Assembly: GCF_002153375.1 (NCBI RefSeq)
Contig: NZ_MTBQ01000004.1
Span: 248,001-312,000 of the forward strand
Source: Oceanobacillus rekensis
GTDB taxonomy: Bacteria > Bacillota > Bacilli > Bacillales > Amphibacillaceae
Direction of reading: 5' to 3'
DNA length: 64,000 nt
Below are positions 18,205 to 26,721 of this stretch, piece after piece. Position numbers and translations under genes: made by a program. Below the pieces are notes generated by a model, which was not told where the DNA came from, searched no databases, and worked only from the letters and a program-made list of their open reading frames with translations. The stretch's first letter is position 1, and every line of letters begins with the position of its first letter.

Positions 18205-18305
18205 TTTATGGAGCACCCCTTTCAGAGTATAAAAGTCACAACAAGATGAGAGCATACCTTAGGGCTCTCATCTTATTAGACTTCATTTTCAATTTTTACA
18301 AGTTA

Positions 18306-19322
18306 TTATTTAAGACCTTCCAACTCTTCAACAAGTGCTTGTGCTTCTTCATCTGGGATTGGTGCAAAACCAGTTTCGCCAGCAAATTCATTCGTGCTGT
18401 TCATTACATAAATTGCATAATCAAGTACTTGTGCTTTTTCTTGAGCATTGTTCACGTTTAAGTAAGTGAATACCGGGCGAGTAAATCCAGCATAGTCGCC
18501 ATCTTCTGCAATAGTATCAAGAGATGGTTCAACAGGACCGTCACCAAAGTCAATGCTTACAGCGTTAATGCTATCTTTGTTGCTGTCATAGTAACCGAAG
18601 CCGAAGAATCCGATTGAATTCGTATCTTCACCTACAAGTGTTACTAATGTTGAGTATTCTTGTTGTAAATCAATAGTTTCAACTAAATCTTGTTCTTCAA
18701 GAATATTTTCATAGAAGAATTCATACGTACCATGGTTTTCGTTTGGTCCGTAAGGTTGGATTTCTTCATCAGGCCATTCTGGATTGATTTCAGACCATTT
18801 CGTAACATTTCCAAGGAAAATATCTTTAACTTCTTGTTCAGTCAGTTCAGTTGCCCAGTCGTTTTCAGGATGTGTAACGATTGTTAAACCATCCAATGCA
18901 ACTTTAAGTTCCATTACTTCGATACCAAGCTCGTCTGCTTTAGCTTGTTCTTCCTCTTTAATTACACGGGAAGCATCATTGAAGTCTGTTCCATCTTCCA
19001 TAAGGAATTTTTCAAAACCAGCACTTGTACCAGCGCGGCTTACCTCTACAGATACACCTTGTTGCTCATTAAGCATATATTCTTCTGCAAGTCTAGCCAT
19101 TAATGGATAAACTGTACCCGATCCATCAATTACAACACTTCCTTCTAACTCAGCTGACTCACTATCCGTTTCTTCTGAAGCCGTATCTTCGGTAGTTGTC
19201 TCCTCTGTTTCTGTCTCTGTTTCTGTTTCTTCTGTGTTCCCCTCGTCTGACCCGCCACATGCTACCAGTACTACCGCTAAGGCTGCAACTAGTAAAAACA
19301 TTAAGTATTTTTTGAAATTCAT
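18306..19322 (-). CDS. pstS: Phosphate-binding lipoprotein PstS
   Basis: 338 residues. Signal peptide with lipobox LVAC, so it is lipid-anchored outside the membrane. A 30-residue Thr/Glu linker follows, then the binding domain with DGSGTVYPL and RAGTSAGFEKF, which contact phosphate in this family. The ATG at 19322 and a TTG at 19328 are both possible; AGGGGAGGACA lies at 19331-19340. It heads pstSCAB and is preceded by a four-repeat Pho box. Confidence 0.95.
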   Translation of the reverse strand: MNFKKYLMFLLVAALAVVLVACGGSDEGNTEETETETETEETTTEDTASEETDSESAELEGSVVIDGSGTVYPLMARLAEEYMLNEQQGVSVEVSRAGTSAGFEKFLMEDGTDFNDASRVIKEEEQAKADELGIEVMELKVALDGLTIVTHPENDWATELTEQEVKDIFLGNVTKWSEINPEWPDEEIQPYGPNENHGTYEFFYENILEEQDLVETIDLQQEYSTLVTLVGEDTNSIGFFGFGYYDSNKDSINAVSIDFGDGPVEPSLDTIAEDGDYAGFTRPVFTYLNVNNAQEKAQVLDYAIYVMNSTNEFAGETGFAPIPDEEAQALVEELEGLK

Positions 19323-19384
19323 CTTCAATTGTCCTCCCCTGATTGATTTCTATTATTTGGGCTGTGTTTTTGCCCTCAATTGAT

Positions 19385-19438
19385 AGTATAGTAGGGAAAT
19401 GTTAAGGAAGTATGTGTCGAATGTAAAGGTTTTGTAAA
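19385..19438 (-). promoter_or_regulatory. PhoP-dependent promoter of pstSCAB
   Basis: Reading the minus strand, TTTACA (19433-19438), TTTACA (19422-19427), CACATA (19411-19416) and TTAACA (19400-19405) are spaced at exactly 11 bp. They are followed 9 nt later by TATACT (19385-19390). Direct TTnACA repeats with 5-bp gaps ahead of a -10 box are the known PhoP~P activation signal of Bacillus. Confidence 0.85.
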
Positions 19439-19477
19439 TTTCTAGGGATTTAGTCGCCAATTTCTGTAATAAATATA

Positions 19478-19504
19478 AAAAAAACCGGCCTTTCAGCCGG
19501 TTTT
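19478..19504 (-). terminator. Terminator of the CarH-like regulator gene
   Basis: AAAACCGGC pairs with GCCGGTTTT around a 6-nt loop. On the minus strand it ends in a long T tract. Confidence 0.85.
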
Positions 19505-19568
19505 CCCATTATGATTTTAAATAATTATTATTGCCTTGTTTGTTTCTAATGTTGCCTACAATAATTCT

Positions 19569-20456
19569 CTAAGCTTTATTTATTTCCCCCATTATCTGTG
19601 ACCAACTCTCGTGCGAATCAGCTATATACCATCTATTATTTTCTGTCTTATCTATTTCTATCCCAAGTCCTCCTATAATAAACTTTAATCGAGGAATATT
19701 GGCAGAAAGTCCATCTATGTATCTCTGAATGAGCCTATCGTCCCTACTAGAAGTAGAGATCGCTACCATATCGATATCTTTATCCTTCAAAATTCCCCCC
19801 AGTCCTTCCAACGGTGTGTCCGCTCCTATGTATGTCACTGGATACCCGTTCTCCTTTAGAAATAAAGTGAACAAAAGAAGACCTAGTTGATGTTTCTCTC
19901 CTTGCGGGCATATTGCCATCACCTTTGGCAGATTTGCAGAAGGCTGGAAAATGCGAAAGAAACTCATTAATCGCTGCAGCACAATATTGGTTATCAAATG
20001 TTCCTGTACGACATGTAACTCATCCTTTTCCCATGCATCTCCAACCTTATACATTAACGGGGTAATAATTGAATAGAAAACTGTCCGATAATGGAATTGA
20101 GAAAAATATAAATCAAGTAAAAGGTGACATTTGGCTGCATCCAAATTCTGTACAGTCTGATACAGCTCATCTATTTGTACTTGGTAATTTCCTAATGCTG
20201 GGGAAACTGATTGTAAAGCATCAGCTGACTGTTCTTCTTTTAAGGAATGAAGTTGCTTTACAGCCTGACTTACTTTTATCCCATGTTCTTGAACCTGCTC
20301 TTTAATCCATTTTAAATCATTTATATTTTCTTTCGTATACTCACGGTGCCCAGAAGTAGCTCGTTCTGGTGTAATTGCCGCATAACGTGTTTCCCAAGAA
20401 CGAATGGTTACTGTTGGCATATCCAATATTTTTGACACTGCTTTAATATTATACAT
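19569..20456 (-). CDS. MerR-family regulator with cobalamin-binding domain (CarH/LitR-like photoreceptor)
   Basis: 295 residues in three modules. Residues 1-70 are a MerR winged helix (YNIKAVSKILDMPTVTIRSWETRY, SGHREYT). A helical bundle follows with a W-x9-EH motif (WEKDELHVVQEH). The last part is a Rossmann-like B12-binding domain with the E-x-H-x-x-G motif EKHQLG. W-x9-EH plus E-x-H-x-x-G is the signature of CarH/LitR proteins, which hold adenosylcobalamin and leave DNA when light breaks the Co-C bond. The start at ATG 20456 follows GAGGT by 7 nt. Light response is inferred; the target genes are not evident, and only a GtrA gene lies next to it. Confidence 0.85.
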   Translation of the reverse strand: MYNIKAVSKILDMPTVTIRSWETRYAAITPERATSGHREYTKENINDLKWIKEQVQEHGIKVSQAVKQLHSLKEEQSADALQSVSPALGNYQVQIDELYQTVQNLDAAKCHLLLDLYFSQFHYRTVFYSIITPLMYKVGDAWEKDELHVVQEHLITNIVLQRLMSFFRIFQPSANLPKVMAICPQGEKHQLGLLLFTLFLKENGYPVTYIGADTPLEGLGGILKDKDIDMVAISTSSRDDRLIQRYIDGLSANIPRLKFIIGGLGIEIDKTENNRWYIADSHESWSQIMGEINKA

Positions 20457-20526
20457 TTGAGGTACCTCATTTATAATCACTGTACGTTATCTATAAAAAG
20501 TATAAATTATATGTTCATTTAAATCA

Positions 20527-20553
20527 AAAAGAGGGGATAATTTCCGCTCTGAT
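20527..20553 (-). terminator. Probable terminator of the GtrA-family gene
   Basis: On the minus strand AGAGCGG pairs imperfectly with CCCTCT across a short AT loop and is followed by TTTTTGATTT. Confidence 0.5.
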
Positions 20554-20559
20554 TAACAC

Positions 20560-21000
20560 TCAACTTTCGGTACCCTTCTGTCGAAAAACAAAATAGCGCA
20601 TAAAGAAAAAACTGGCTGTTGAAGATAAAAACATTGCAACACTTTTGGCAATGTTATTTTGCACAAATGCCGGTATTGGGAAAGATCCTAGTAAAGCGAT
20701 TCCACCAATAAATACTAAGTTGCTGATACCAAGGCTTACTAATGCCTGTAGACAGAAAAAAATTAGTTCCTTTTTATTCTTACTCGACTTTTTCCTGAAT
20801 GTCAGATTGGCATTGCATAAATAACTATTTGTAACAGCTAACGTATAGGCAATTGTATTATATAAAATAAGTAATTGATTATCACTTGTAGGCCAAAAGA
20901 ACAGAAGAAGGTTCAAAATCCCAATATCAATAAGTGCATTCATTCCCCCGATGGCGCTGAACTGCATTACCTGAAATGTAGTCTCTTTTTTATTTACCAT
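20560..21000 (-). CDS. GtrA family membrane protein
   Basis: 146 residues with four membrane segments; the FSAIGGMNALIDIGILNLL beginning and the Asn-rich NSYLCNANLTFR loop before helix 3 are typical of GtrA/DPMS proteins. These are thought to help move polyprenyl-linked sugars across the membrane for wall or teichoic acid glycosylation. No glycosyltransferase gene is adjacent. The ATG at 21000 (after AGGTG) is taken as the start rather than the GTG at 21012. Confidence 0.8.
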   Translation of the reverse strand: MVNKKETTFQVMQFSAIGGMNALIDIGILNLLLFFWPTSDNQLLILYNTIAYTLAVTNSYLCNANLTFRKKSSKNKKELIFFCLQALVSLGISNLVFIGGIALLGSFPIPAFVQNNIAKSVAMFLSSTASFFFMRYFVFRQKGTES

Positions 21001-21117
21001 ATTAAATGACACCTGATTCTTAAAGTTTATTTTTTGCCTATCTTATCATAAACTTGCCCACTTCACTATCTAATTTGACAACTGCAGATAGCACAGGCTA
21101 CTTTTCCCAAAATGGAG

Positions 21118-21154
21118 AAAAGGTGTGGATCAACGTAATGATCCACACCTTTTT
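21118..21154 (-). terminator. Strong hairpin terminator after the 48-residue ORF
   Basis: AAAAGGTGTGGATCA pairs with TGATCCACACCTTTTT around a 6-nt loop, with A and T tracts on the two sides. It touches the stop codon of the small ORF. Confidence 0.85.
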
Positions 21155-21300
21155 CATTTTCTGTCCGTCAAATACTCATTCGGTGCTTCGCCACTTTTCG
21201 AGTTATGATTCTTAAACTGGCTTTTACGACCATTACGCTGCTCGCCGGAATTTTCATTTTCCTTAAACTGATTGTTATGCTTCTTATCGTTATTGCTCAT
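21154..21300 (-). CDS. Small hydrophilic 48-residue protein, spore-protein-like
   Basis: ATG at 21300 lies 9 nt after GGAGGAGG, the best ribosome binding site in the area, and the frame ends at TGA right against a terminator. The product is rich in Asn, Lys, Gln and Ser (starts MSNNDKKHNNQFKENENSGE) with no hydrophobic core, in the style of minor small acid-soluble spore proteins and other sporulation peptides. I do not recognise a named family. Confidence 0.6.
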   Translation of the reverse strand: MSNNDKKHNNQFKENENSGEQRNGRKSQFKNHNSKSGEAPNEYLTDRK

Positions 21301-21711
21301 TTATATGCCTCCTCCAACTTATTATCCTTAGTTTTGTCGAAGTGGGGCGAATTATGCGTTTTGTATCCTGTACGTAGAGAGTAGATCTTGATTTAACCAC
21401 GATGAGAGAATACGTTCTAATGAATTTTAACTCCCTTTTTCGACAGAACATGAGACATAAAATTGTTGCAAGTGAACCAAACGGTGTTATCTTCAGAGCA
21501 AATTACATTCGTAAATATTACTGCTTTCCGAATAAATCCGCTTGTATCTGTTCACTTATATGTGTAATGGAAATTTATTAGAAAATAATTCTCCGGGTTA
21601 TTCACCCCCAAATATAATCTCTATTCGATTGTATTTATGAAGGGTCGTATTTATTTTATTTATGAATAAATACACCAACTAATCACTATATATCAGGAGG
21701 AGATAGCCAAT
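21301..21711. other. Intergenic stretch upstream of the amidase pseudogene
   Basis: About 410 bp without a convincing gene. It holds an inverted repeat GTATTTATT/AATAAATAC (arms 21647-21655 and 21665-21673) about 35 bp before the amidase remnant, and an intact AGGAGGAG ribosome binding site at 21695-21702 that no longer has a start codon. It is probably the old control region of the decayed gene. Confidence 0.4.
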
Positions 21712-22494
21712 AAAATTTATTTAGACCCAAGTCATGGCGGAACAGATTCAGGTGCTTCAGCAAATGGATTAAAGGAGAAAAATGTTGTCTTAGATATCGC
21801 TTTAGGAATACGCGATATCTTATCCAGTGACTACGAGAATGTTAGTATCCGTATGAGCTGCACAGATGATAGTAATCAAAGTTTACGCCAACGAACTGAT
21901 GAAGCAAACACATTCAGAGCTGATTATTTTCTATCCATCCATTGAAATGCCTGTAATTGTATAGCTGAGGGGGTATGAAGACTTCATTTATAACAGTTTA
22001 ACTGAAGACTCAAAAACCAGAAAAATTCAGAATATCATGCATGAGGAATTCGTAAAGGTAAATCAGTTACGAAACCGCGGGAAAAGATGGCAAATTTTCA
22101 TGTGTTACGCGAAACCACAATGCCTGCCTTTCTATCAGAAAATGGCTTTATCGATCACCCTGTTGATGCTGCATTGATGAAAAAGAACACATGGAAACAA
22201 TGTGTTGCCGAGGGCCATGTAAATGGGTTGGCAAAGGCTTTTAATCTAAGGCGAAGAGGAAATGACATAGGTATAGATACAGGAAGTCTGTACAAGATTA
22301 TCGCGAGTTCCTTTCAATTATAGAATAATGCTGATAACCGGGTATCTTTTCTACATTCAAAAGGGATTGATGCCTTTGCAGACCGTATAACTATTTCAGG
22401 AGTACATTCGTATCTTGTCCAGGCAGGTGCATTCACAAATAAGGAACAGGCAGAAATTCATTTACGGACAGTTAGGGATACGCGGGTAGAGTGA
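21712..22494 (+). pseudogene. Decayed CwlC-like N-acetylmuramoyl-L-alanine amidase with SPOR domain
   Basis: The first frame reads KIYLDPSHGGTDSGASANG, the start of an Amidase_3 catalytic domain, but there is no start codon after the ribosome binding site. After the zinc-ligand segment ADYFLSIH there is a TGA. The match then moves frame to GYEDFIYNSLTEDSKTRK, moves again at about 22083 to MANFHVLRETTMPAFLSENGFID, and is stopped by TAG at 22321. Beyond the stop, VHSYLVQAGAFTNKEQAE is a SPOR repeat ending at TGA 22494. Full-length relatives are CwlC/CwlV-type cell-wall hydrolases used in mother-cell lysis of sporulating Bacillus. At least two stops and two frameshifts make a functional product very unlikely. 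Confidence 0.85.
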
Positions 22495-22516
22495 TACATT
22501 ATACAATAAGTAAGAG

Positions 22517-22550
22517 CGTAAAAAGGGGAGAACTTTCCTCCCCTTTTACT
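22517..22550 (-). terminator. Terminator of the glycerophosphodiesterase pair
   Basis: GTAAAAAGGGGAG pairs with CTCCCCTTTTAC around a 7-nt loop; the arms overlap the stop of the gene at 22546. Confidence 0.8.
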
Positions 22551-23394
22551 TTTTCCCCAATAACTCTTTCGTAAATGCAATATAATCTGTAAAATAACCA
22601 TCTACACCCAAAAATTTTACCCGCTCTTGCTCATTTTTTTGTGTATCCAAGTCAGTAAAAAACACATGCACTTCTTTTCCATGTTTGTGTAATTCCTTTA
22701 CAATTCTTCTTGTTACATCCGTTGATTCGATGCCTATAATTGGATAGTCGACAGATGTAGCCTTTTTCAGGTTGAATTTCCCTTTTCCAAAGAGAAATGT
22801 TAAAGGAATCTCAGGAGCCAATTCTTGAATTCTCTCCAAGCTTATTTGGGAGAATGATTGAATAGTAACTAATCCTTTAGAAATTAGCTCATGCTCATTT
22901 AACATCTCAATTAAAGGCTCTTCCATCACAGGCTTCCCGTCAACCAATCTTGTTTCAATATAATAATGTTCGGTAGCTGAAAAAACTTCCATAATTTCTT
23001 TTAATGTTGGAATTTCTTCTACAATAGTTTGATTACTAAAGACTTCCACTGACTGAAAATCCTTTATTTCGTTTAGTTTGTAATCAGAAACGGCCCCTGT
23101 CCCGGTTGTCGTACGATCAATCGACACATCGTGCATGGCGATAAGCTCTCCATCTTCAGTCATCCGAAGATCTATTTCAAGTGCATCAACACCATAGTTG
23201 GCAGCAATCTCGTAAGCCGGAATAGTACTTTCATTATATTGATCATTGGCACCACGATGGGCAATCACTTTTGGTGAATCAACCATCGGCGTTGCTGTAT
23301 CGACTTCCCCCGGATTAAGCCAGATAATCAAGCCTATAACTAGAAAAAACAGGGAAGGGATGGTTATTATCTTAAACAAATGCCTTTCGCTCAC
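22546..23394 (-). CDS. Membrane-anchored glycerophosphodiester phosphodiesterase
   Basis: 282 residues. Residues 8-26 form a single membrane segment, then the GDPD barrel starts with VIAHRGANDQYNEST (catalytic HRG) and continues with ALEIDLRMTEDGELIAMHD (metal-binding E-x-D and catalytic HD). It would hydrolyse glycerophosphodiesters to glycerol 3-phosphate plus alcohol outside the membrane. The start is a GTG at 23394 without a good ribosome binding site; the gene overlaps the upstream GDPD gene by 23 bp, so coupled translation is likely. Confidence 0.85.
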   Translation of the reverse strand: MSERHLFKIITIPSLFFLVIGLIIWLNPGEVDTATPMVDSPKVIAHRGANDQYNESTIPAYEIAANYGVDALEIDLRMTEDGELIAMHDVSIDRTTTGTGAVSDYKLNEIKDFQSVEVFSNQTIVEEIPTLKEIMEVFSATEHYYIETRLVDGKPVMEEPLIEMLNEHELISKGLVTIQSFSQISLERIQELAPEIPLTFLFGKGKFNLKKATSVDYPIIGIESTDVTRRIVKELHKHGKEVHVFFTDLDTQKNEQERVKFLGVDGYFTDYIAFTKELLGKK

Positions 23395-24136
23395 TTTTGA
23401 AGAAGAGAGCCTTTTCCGGGAAATCAGTCATGATGGTATTAACTTTTAAATCTAATAATTGCTTCATTTCATCATTGCCATTGACCGTCCAAACACGTAT
23501 CTTGTCATATAAATCTTTCCACTGATGGACATTGGTTAATACGAGGTTCTTCTCTATATGCAAGGCATCAATTTGAAGTTCATTTAGGTAGTCCTGCAGC
23601 AATGGTACAGATTGATTCAGAAGCCATGCAATCTCTGCTGCAGGATTCAATTCTTTTATACGCAAGATACTTGGTAGATGAAAGGAAGAATAGATTGTTT
23701 TGCGCCCATTTCCATACGATTCAACTAACGAGAGGATTTTCTCCTCTATTCCTTCATAATTGAATACATAGGTCTTTAATTCAATATTTAGTTCAATATT
23801 ATATGGCTTCAGCAACTCGAGTACTTCCTTTAATGTAGGAACTTGCTCCACCGACCAGGAGGCACTATCAAACTTTGAAAAATGCTCATACTTATTACCA
23901 CCAGCACTATATTGCTTAATTTCATTTAATGTAAGATCTTTAATAAAGCCAGTACCATCCGTGGTTCGGTCCAATGTTTCATCGTGAATGACAACAATTT
24001 CACCATCTTTTGTCATATGTACATCCAATTCAATACCATCCACACCTTGCCTGATAGCCTCATGAAACCCTAGCAATGTGTTTTCTGGATAATCCCCCAT
24101 ACTGCCGCGATGGCCATATACCTTCGTTTCCGTCAT
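23372..24136 (-). CDS. ugpQ: Cytoplasmic glycerophosphodiester phosphodiesterase
   Basis: 254 residues, no signal or membrane segment. YGHRGSMGDYPENT carries the catalytic HRG and substrate-binding E-N-T; IELDVHMTKDGEIVVIHDETLDRTTDGTG completes the active site. It resembles UgpQ, which cleaves glycerophosphodiesters taken up by the Ugp transporter. It lies downstream of ugpCAEB on the same strand, separated by a 305-bp stretch. ATG at 24136 is preferred over GTG at 24145. Confidence 0.88.
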   Translation of the reverse strand: MTETKVYGHRGSMGDYPENTLLGFHEAIRQGVDGIELDVHMTKDGEIVVIHDETLDRTTDGTGFIKDLTLNEIKQYSAGGNKYEHFSKFDSASWSVEQVPTLKEVLELLKPYNIELNIELKTYVFNYEGIEEKILSLVESYGNGRKTIYSSFHLPSILRIKELNPAAEIAWLLNQSVPLLQDYLNELQIDALHIEKNLVLTNVHQWKDLYDKIRVWTVNGNDEMKQLLDLKVNTIMTDFPEKALFFKSERKAFV

Positions 24137-24441
24137 AGAAATCACTTCCCTTTCATTGTTATAGAAAATAGATATTATAAAGTTTTGACAGCAATTAACT
24201 TACACACATAAACAGCCACGTCCGATAAGTCAACATCGGTAAAAGAATAGGATGTTCGGTTAAAAACACGACGTCCTGTCGCAACACCGAACTGCCCTAC
24301 GTCCTATAGGTCCCCGGTTTTCCTTATCTCCACCGGGTAAAGGATATGTCTATACGTCGCTAACCTAGCTTTAAGCTTTTGTTATAGAAAAGAGAATAAA
24401 ACAGCAATGGCTGGATTATTCCCTTTTAACTATACTTCCTG
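24137..24441. repeat. Intergenic stretch with GC-rich repeat-like element
   Basis: No gene is visible. From about 24205 to 24385 the base composition rises and short words recur (CGTCC at several points, AACATCGG/AACACCGAAC, and a CCCCGG/CCGGG pair), unlike neighbouring AT-rich spacers. It looks like one of the interspersed intergenic repeats of this bacterial group, but only one copy occurs in the window. It sits between ugpB and ugpQ. Confidence 0.4.
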
Positions 24442-25821
24442 TTATTCGCCTCTCGCTGCATTTGCCTGTTCAATTGCACCATTGAATTGGTCGACAGCAG
24501 TATTGTATGCTTCATCTAGATCTCCGCCATTGTAAACTGTTTCAAGTGCTGTTTCCATAATCTTACGCCCTTCAGGAATCATATCCATTAGTCCCCCTTG
24601 TGTTGCGTAAGATGGCTTTGTTGCTTGTAATTGATCAACAGTCACTTGTAACTGTGGCATTTCTTCATAAGCATCTTTTACAGTCTGCTCTTCATATGCT
24701 GCTGGATTGATTGCAAAGTATCCAGTTCCCACATGCCATTCTGCTTGAACTTCCGGAGTTTGTAAATACTTCATAAAATCCCATGCAGCCTGTTCTTCTG
24801 CTTCTGGTTTGCCATCGATCATCCAAAGACTTGCACCACCAATAACAACACCAGCACGTTCCTTCTCTTCAGGATGTGGTAAGAATCCAATACCGACTTC
24901 AAATGGCGCATTATCGATAACGTCTCTTGAGCTTGCAGATGATTGCAAGAACATGGATACATCACCAGCAAGGAAACCAGCCATCATATTATCACCATTT
25001 GTACCATAGTTAGCAAAAGTTCCATCATTAACCATATTCTCTACCCATGTAAAGATTGATTTTCCCTCTTCTTCTGTCCAGCCAATTTCAGTAGAAGTAT
25101 CTGTACGTCCATTGTTATTGTTCAATAATAATGCACCTTGGTTTGCCAGTAATTGTTCATATAACCAACCATATGCCTGCAATGCAAAACCTTTCATATC
25201 CGGATTGGACTCAACAATCTTGGTGCTTGCCTCTTCTACTTCTTCAAACGTTTCAGGTGGTGCTTCTGGATCTAGACCTGCAGCTTCAAATGCATCTTTA
25301 TTGTAGTACATGACAGGTGTAGAAGAGTTAAATGGCATAGAATAGAATGTATCATCTAATGAATAGTAGCTTACAATATTTTCTTCCAATCCACTCATAT
25401 CATAGCCATCTGCATCAACAAATTCTTGAATTGGTACGATATTACCACTATTGATCATGGACATTGTTCCAATTTCAAATGTTTGAATCATTGTTGGTGC
25501 ACTATCGGTACCTGCAACAGCATTAAACTTTGTTAAAGCTTCATCATATGTACCTTGATATTCGGCATTTACCTGAACAGCACCCTGTGACTGATTATAC
25601 GAATCCACAATTGCTTCCAATGCTTCCTGTCCAGCTCCACCCATAGAATGCCAGAATGTTACAGTTTGTTTTTCACCATCTGCTTCACTAGATTCACTTG
25701 TTTCTTCTGACGACCCATTTGCTTCTGCACTTGAATCATCCTCTGATGCTTCACCTTCAGAACTACATGCAGCGATAAACAATACAAGACCTAACATAAG
25801 TAACGCGAGTAACTTCTTCAT
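24442..25821 (-). CDS. ugpB: Glycerol-3-phosphate/glycerophosphodiester ABC transporter binding lipoprotein
   Basis: 459 residues. Signal peptide with lipobox IAAC, an acidic Ser/Glu linker to about residue 50, then a cluster B solute-binding domain starting TVTFWHSMGG, the start shared with UgpB. APTMIQTFEIGT and MPFNSSTPVMYYNKD are further typical segments. Fourth gene of ugpCAEB, 84 bp after ugpE. The substrate is inferred from resemblance to UgpB and from the two GDPD genes downstream; sugar binding cannot be excluded. Confidence 0.88.
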   Translation of the reverse strand: MKKLLALLMLGLVLFIAACSSEGEASEDDSSAEANGSSEETSESSEADGEKQTVTFWHSMGGAGQEALEAIVDSYNQSQGAVQVNAEYQGTYDEALTKFNAVAGTDSAPTMIQTFEIGTMSMINSGNIVPIQEFVDADGYDMSGLEENIVSYYSLDDTFYSMPFNSSTPVMYYNKDAFEAAGLDPEAPPETFEEVEEASTKIVESNPDMKGFALQAYGWLYEQLLANQGALLLNNNNGRTDTSTEIGWTEEEGKSIFTWVENMVNDGTFANYGTNGDNMMAGFLAGDVSMFLQSSASSRDVIDNAPFEVGIGFLPHPEEKERAGVVIGGASLWMIDGKPEAEEQAAWDFMKYLQTPEVQAEWHVGTGYFAINPAAYEEQTVKDAYEEMPQLQVTVDQLQATKPSYATQGGLMDMIPEGRKIMETALETVYNGGDLDEAYNTAVDQFNGAIEQANAARGE

Positions 25822-25905
25822 TCTTCTAACACTCCTTTTTATTTATGAATCTAGTTATTTTATCCCGGCAAGGCGGGAGCTTACACCAATTAAAAGAGAT
25901 CCTTG

Positions 25906-26721
25906 TTACTTTAACGCACCTTCCGTTAGCCCTTTTTGCAGCTTTTTCTGACCAAGGAATAATAGAATCAGAGTTGGGATGACAACAATAATCGCGCCTG
26001 CCATGATGACACCCCAGTCATTCAACTGTTCCTGTGTCTGTAATTGTTTTAGCCCAATTTGTACGGTACGCACACTATCATTTGTTGTAGAAAGCAATGG
26101 CCATAAATACATATTCCAAGATGTTAGAAATCCATAGACACCAAGTGTGATCAGACTTGTTTTAGCGACTGGTAGTACAACTGTTAAGTAAAATTTGAAA
26201 TCACCCATGCCAGCAATCTGACTTGCCTCTCTTAACTCTTTCGGAATTTGCCTAAAGTTTTGTCTCAGTAAAAACGTTCCGAATGCCATTGCAAAAAATG
26301 GTACAGACAGCCCTTGATATGTATCAATCCATCCCAAATCACGGATAATATGAAAGTTCGGGATAATCGATGCTTCAAATGGAACCATCATCGTAGCAAT
26401 GAATAAGTAAAATAGTAGATCTCTTCCTTTAAACTCCAGAAACACAAAAGCATATGCAGCCAGGCTCGATAACAACAATTGTCCAATCATAATTATAATC
26501 GATATAAAAAAACTGTTAAATAAATATTTCAGTAATGGGAACTGACCAAATGCTTTTACATAATTATCAAAAGATAGTGATGTTGGAAGGCTTCCGGTCA
26601 TAATATCTTTGTTTGACATAAAACTCATCATGAATGCCATGAGGGTTGGTGCAAATACAATTATTCCGGAAACAGCCAGTAATACATAAAAAATTATTTT
26701 CTTACTGATTGGCATTGTCAC
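25906..26721 (-). CDS. ugpE: ABC transporter permease UgpE
   Basis: 271 residues, six membrane segments. EAA loop IPKELREASQIAGMGDFKFYLTVVLPV contacts the ATPase UgpC. The start overlaps the end of ugpA by four bases. Belongs to the MalG-type group of carbohydrate permeases. Confidence 0.9.
   Translation of the reverse strand: MTMPISKKIIFYVLLAVSGIIVFAPTLMAFMMSFMSNKDIMTGSLPTSLSFDNYVKAFGQFPLLKYLFNSFFISIIIMIGQLLLSSLAAYAFVFLEFKGRDLLFYLFIATMMVPFEASIIPNFHIIRDLGWIDTYQGLSVPFFAMAFGTFLLRQNFRQIPKELREASQIAGMGDFKFYLTVVLPVAKTSLITLGVYGFLTSWNMYLWPLLSTTNDSVRTVQIGLKQLQTQEQLNDWGVIMAGAIIVVIPTLILLFLGQKKLQKGLTEGALK

Noticed and set aside
22087-22323. 78-codon frame as a separate gene
   Set aside because: It is the middle part of the decayed CwlC-like amidase, out of frame with the parts before and stopped before the SPOR domain.
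24205-24385. A T-box or metabolite riboswitch between ugpB and ugpQ
   Set aside because: No T-box sequence, no terminator/antiterminator pair and no known aptamer pattern could be read.
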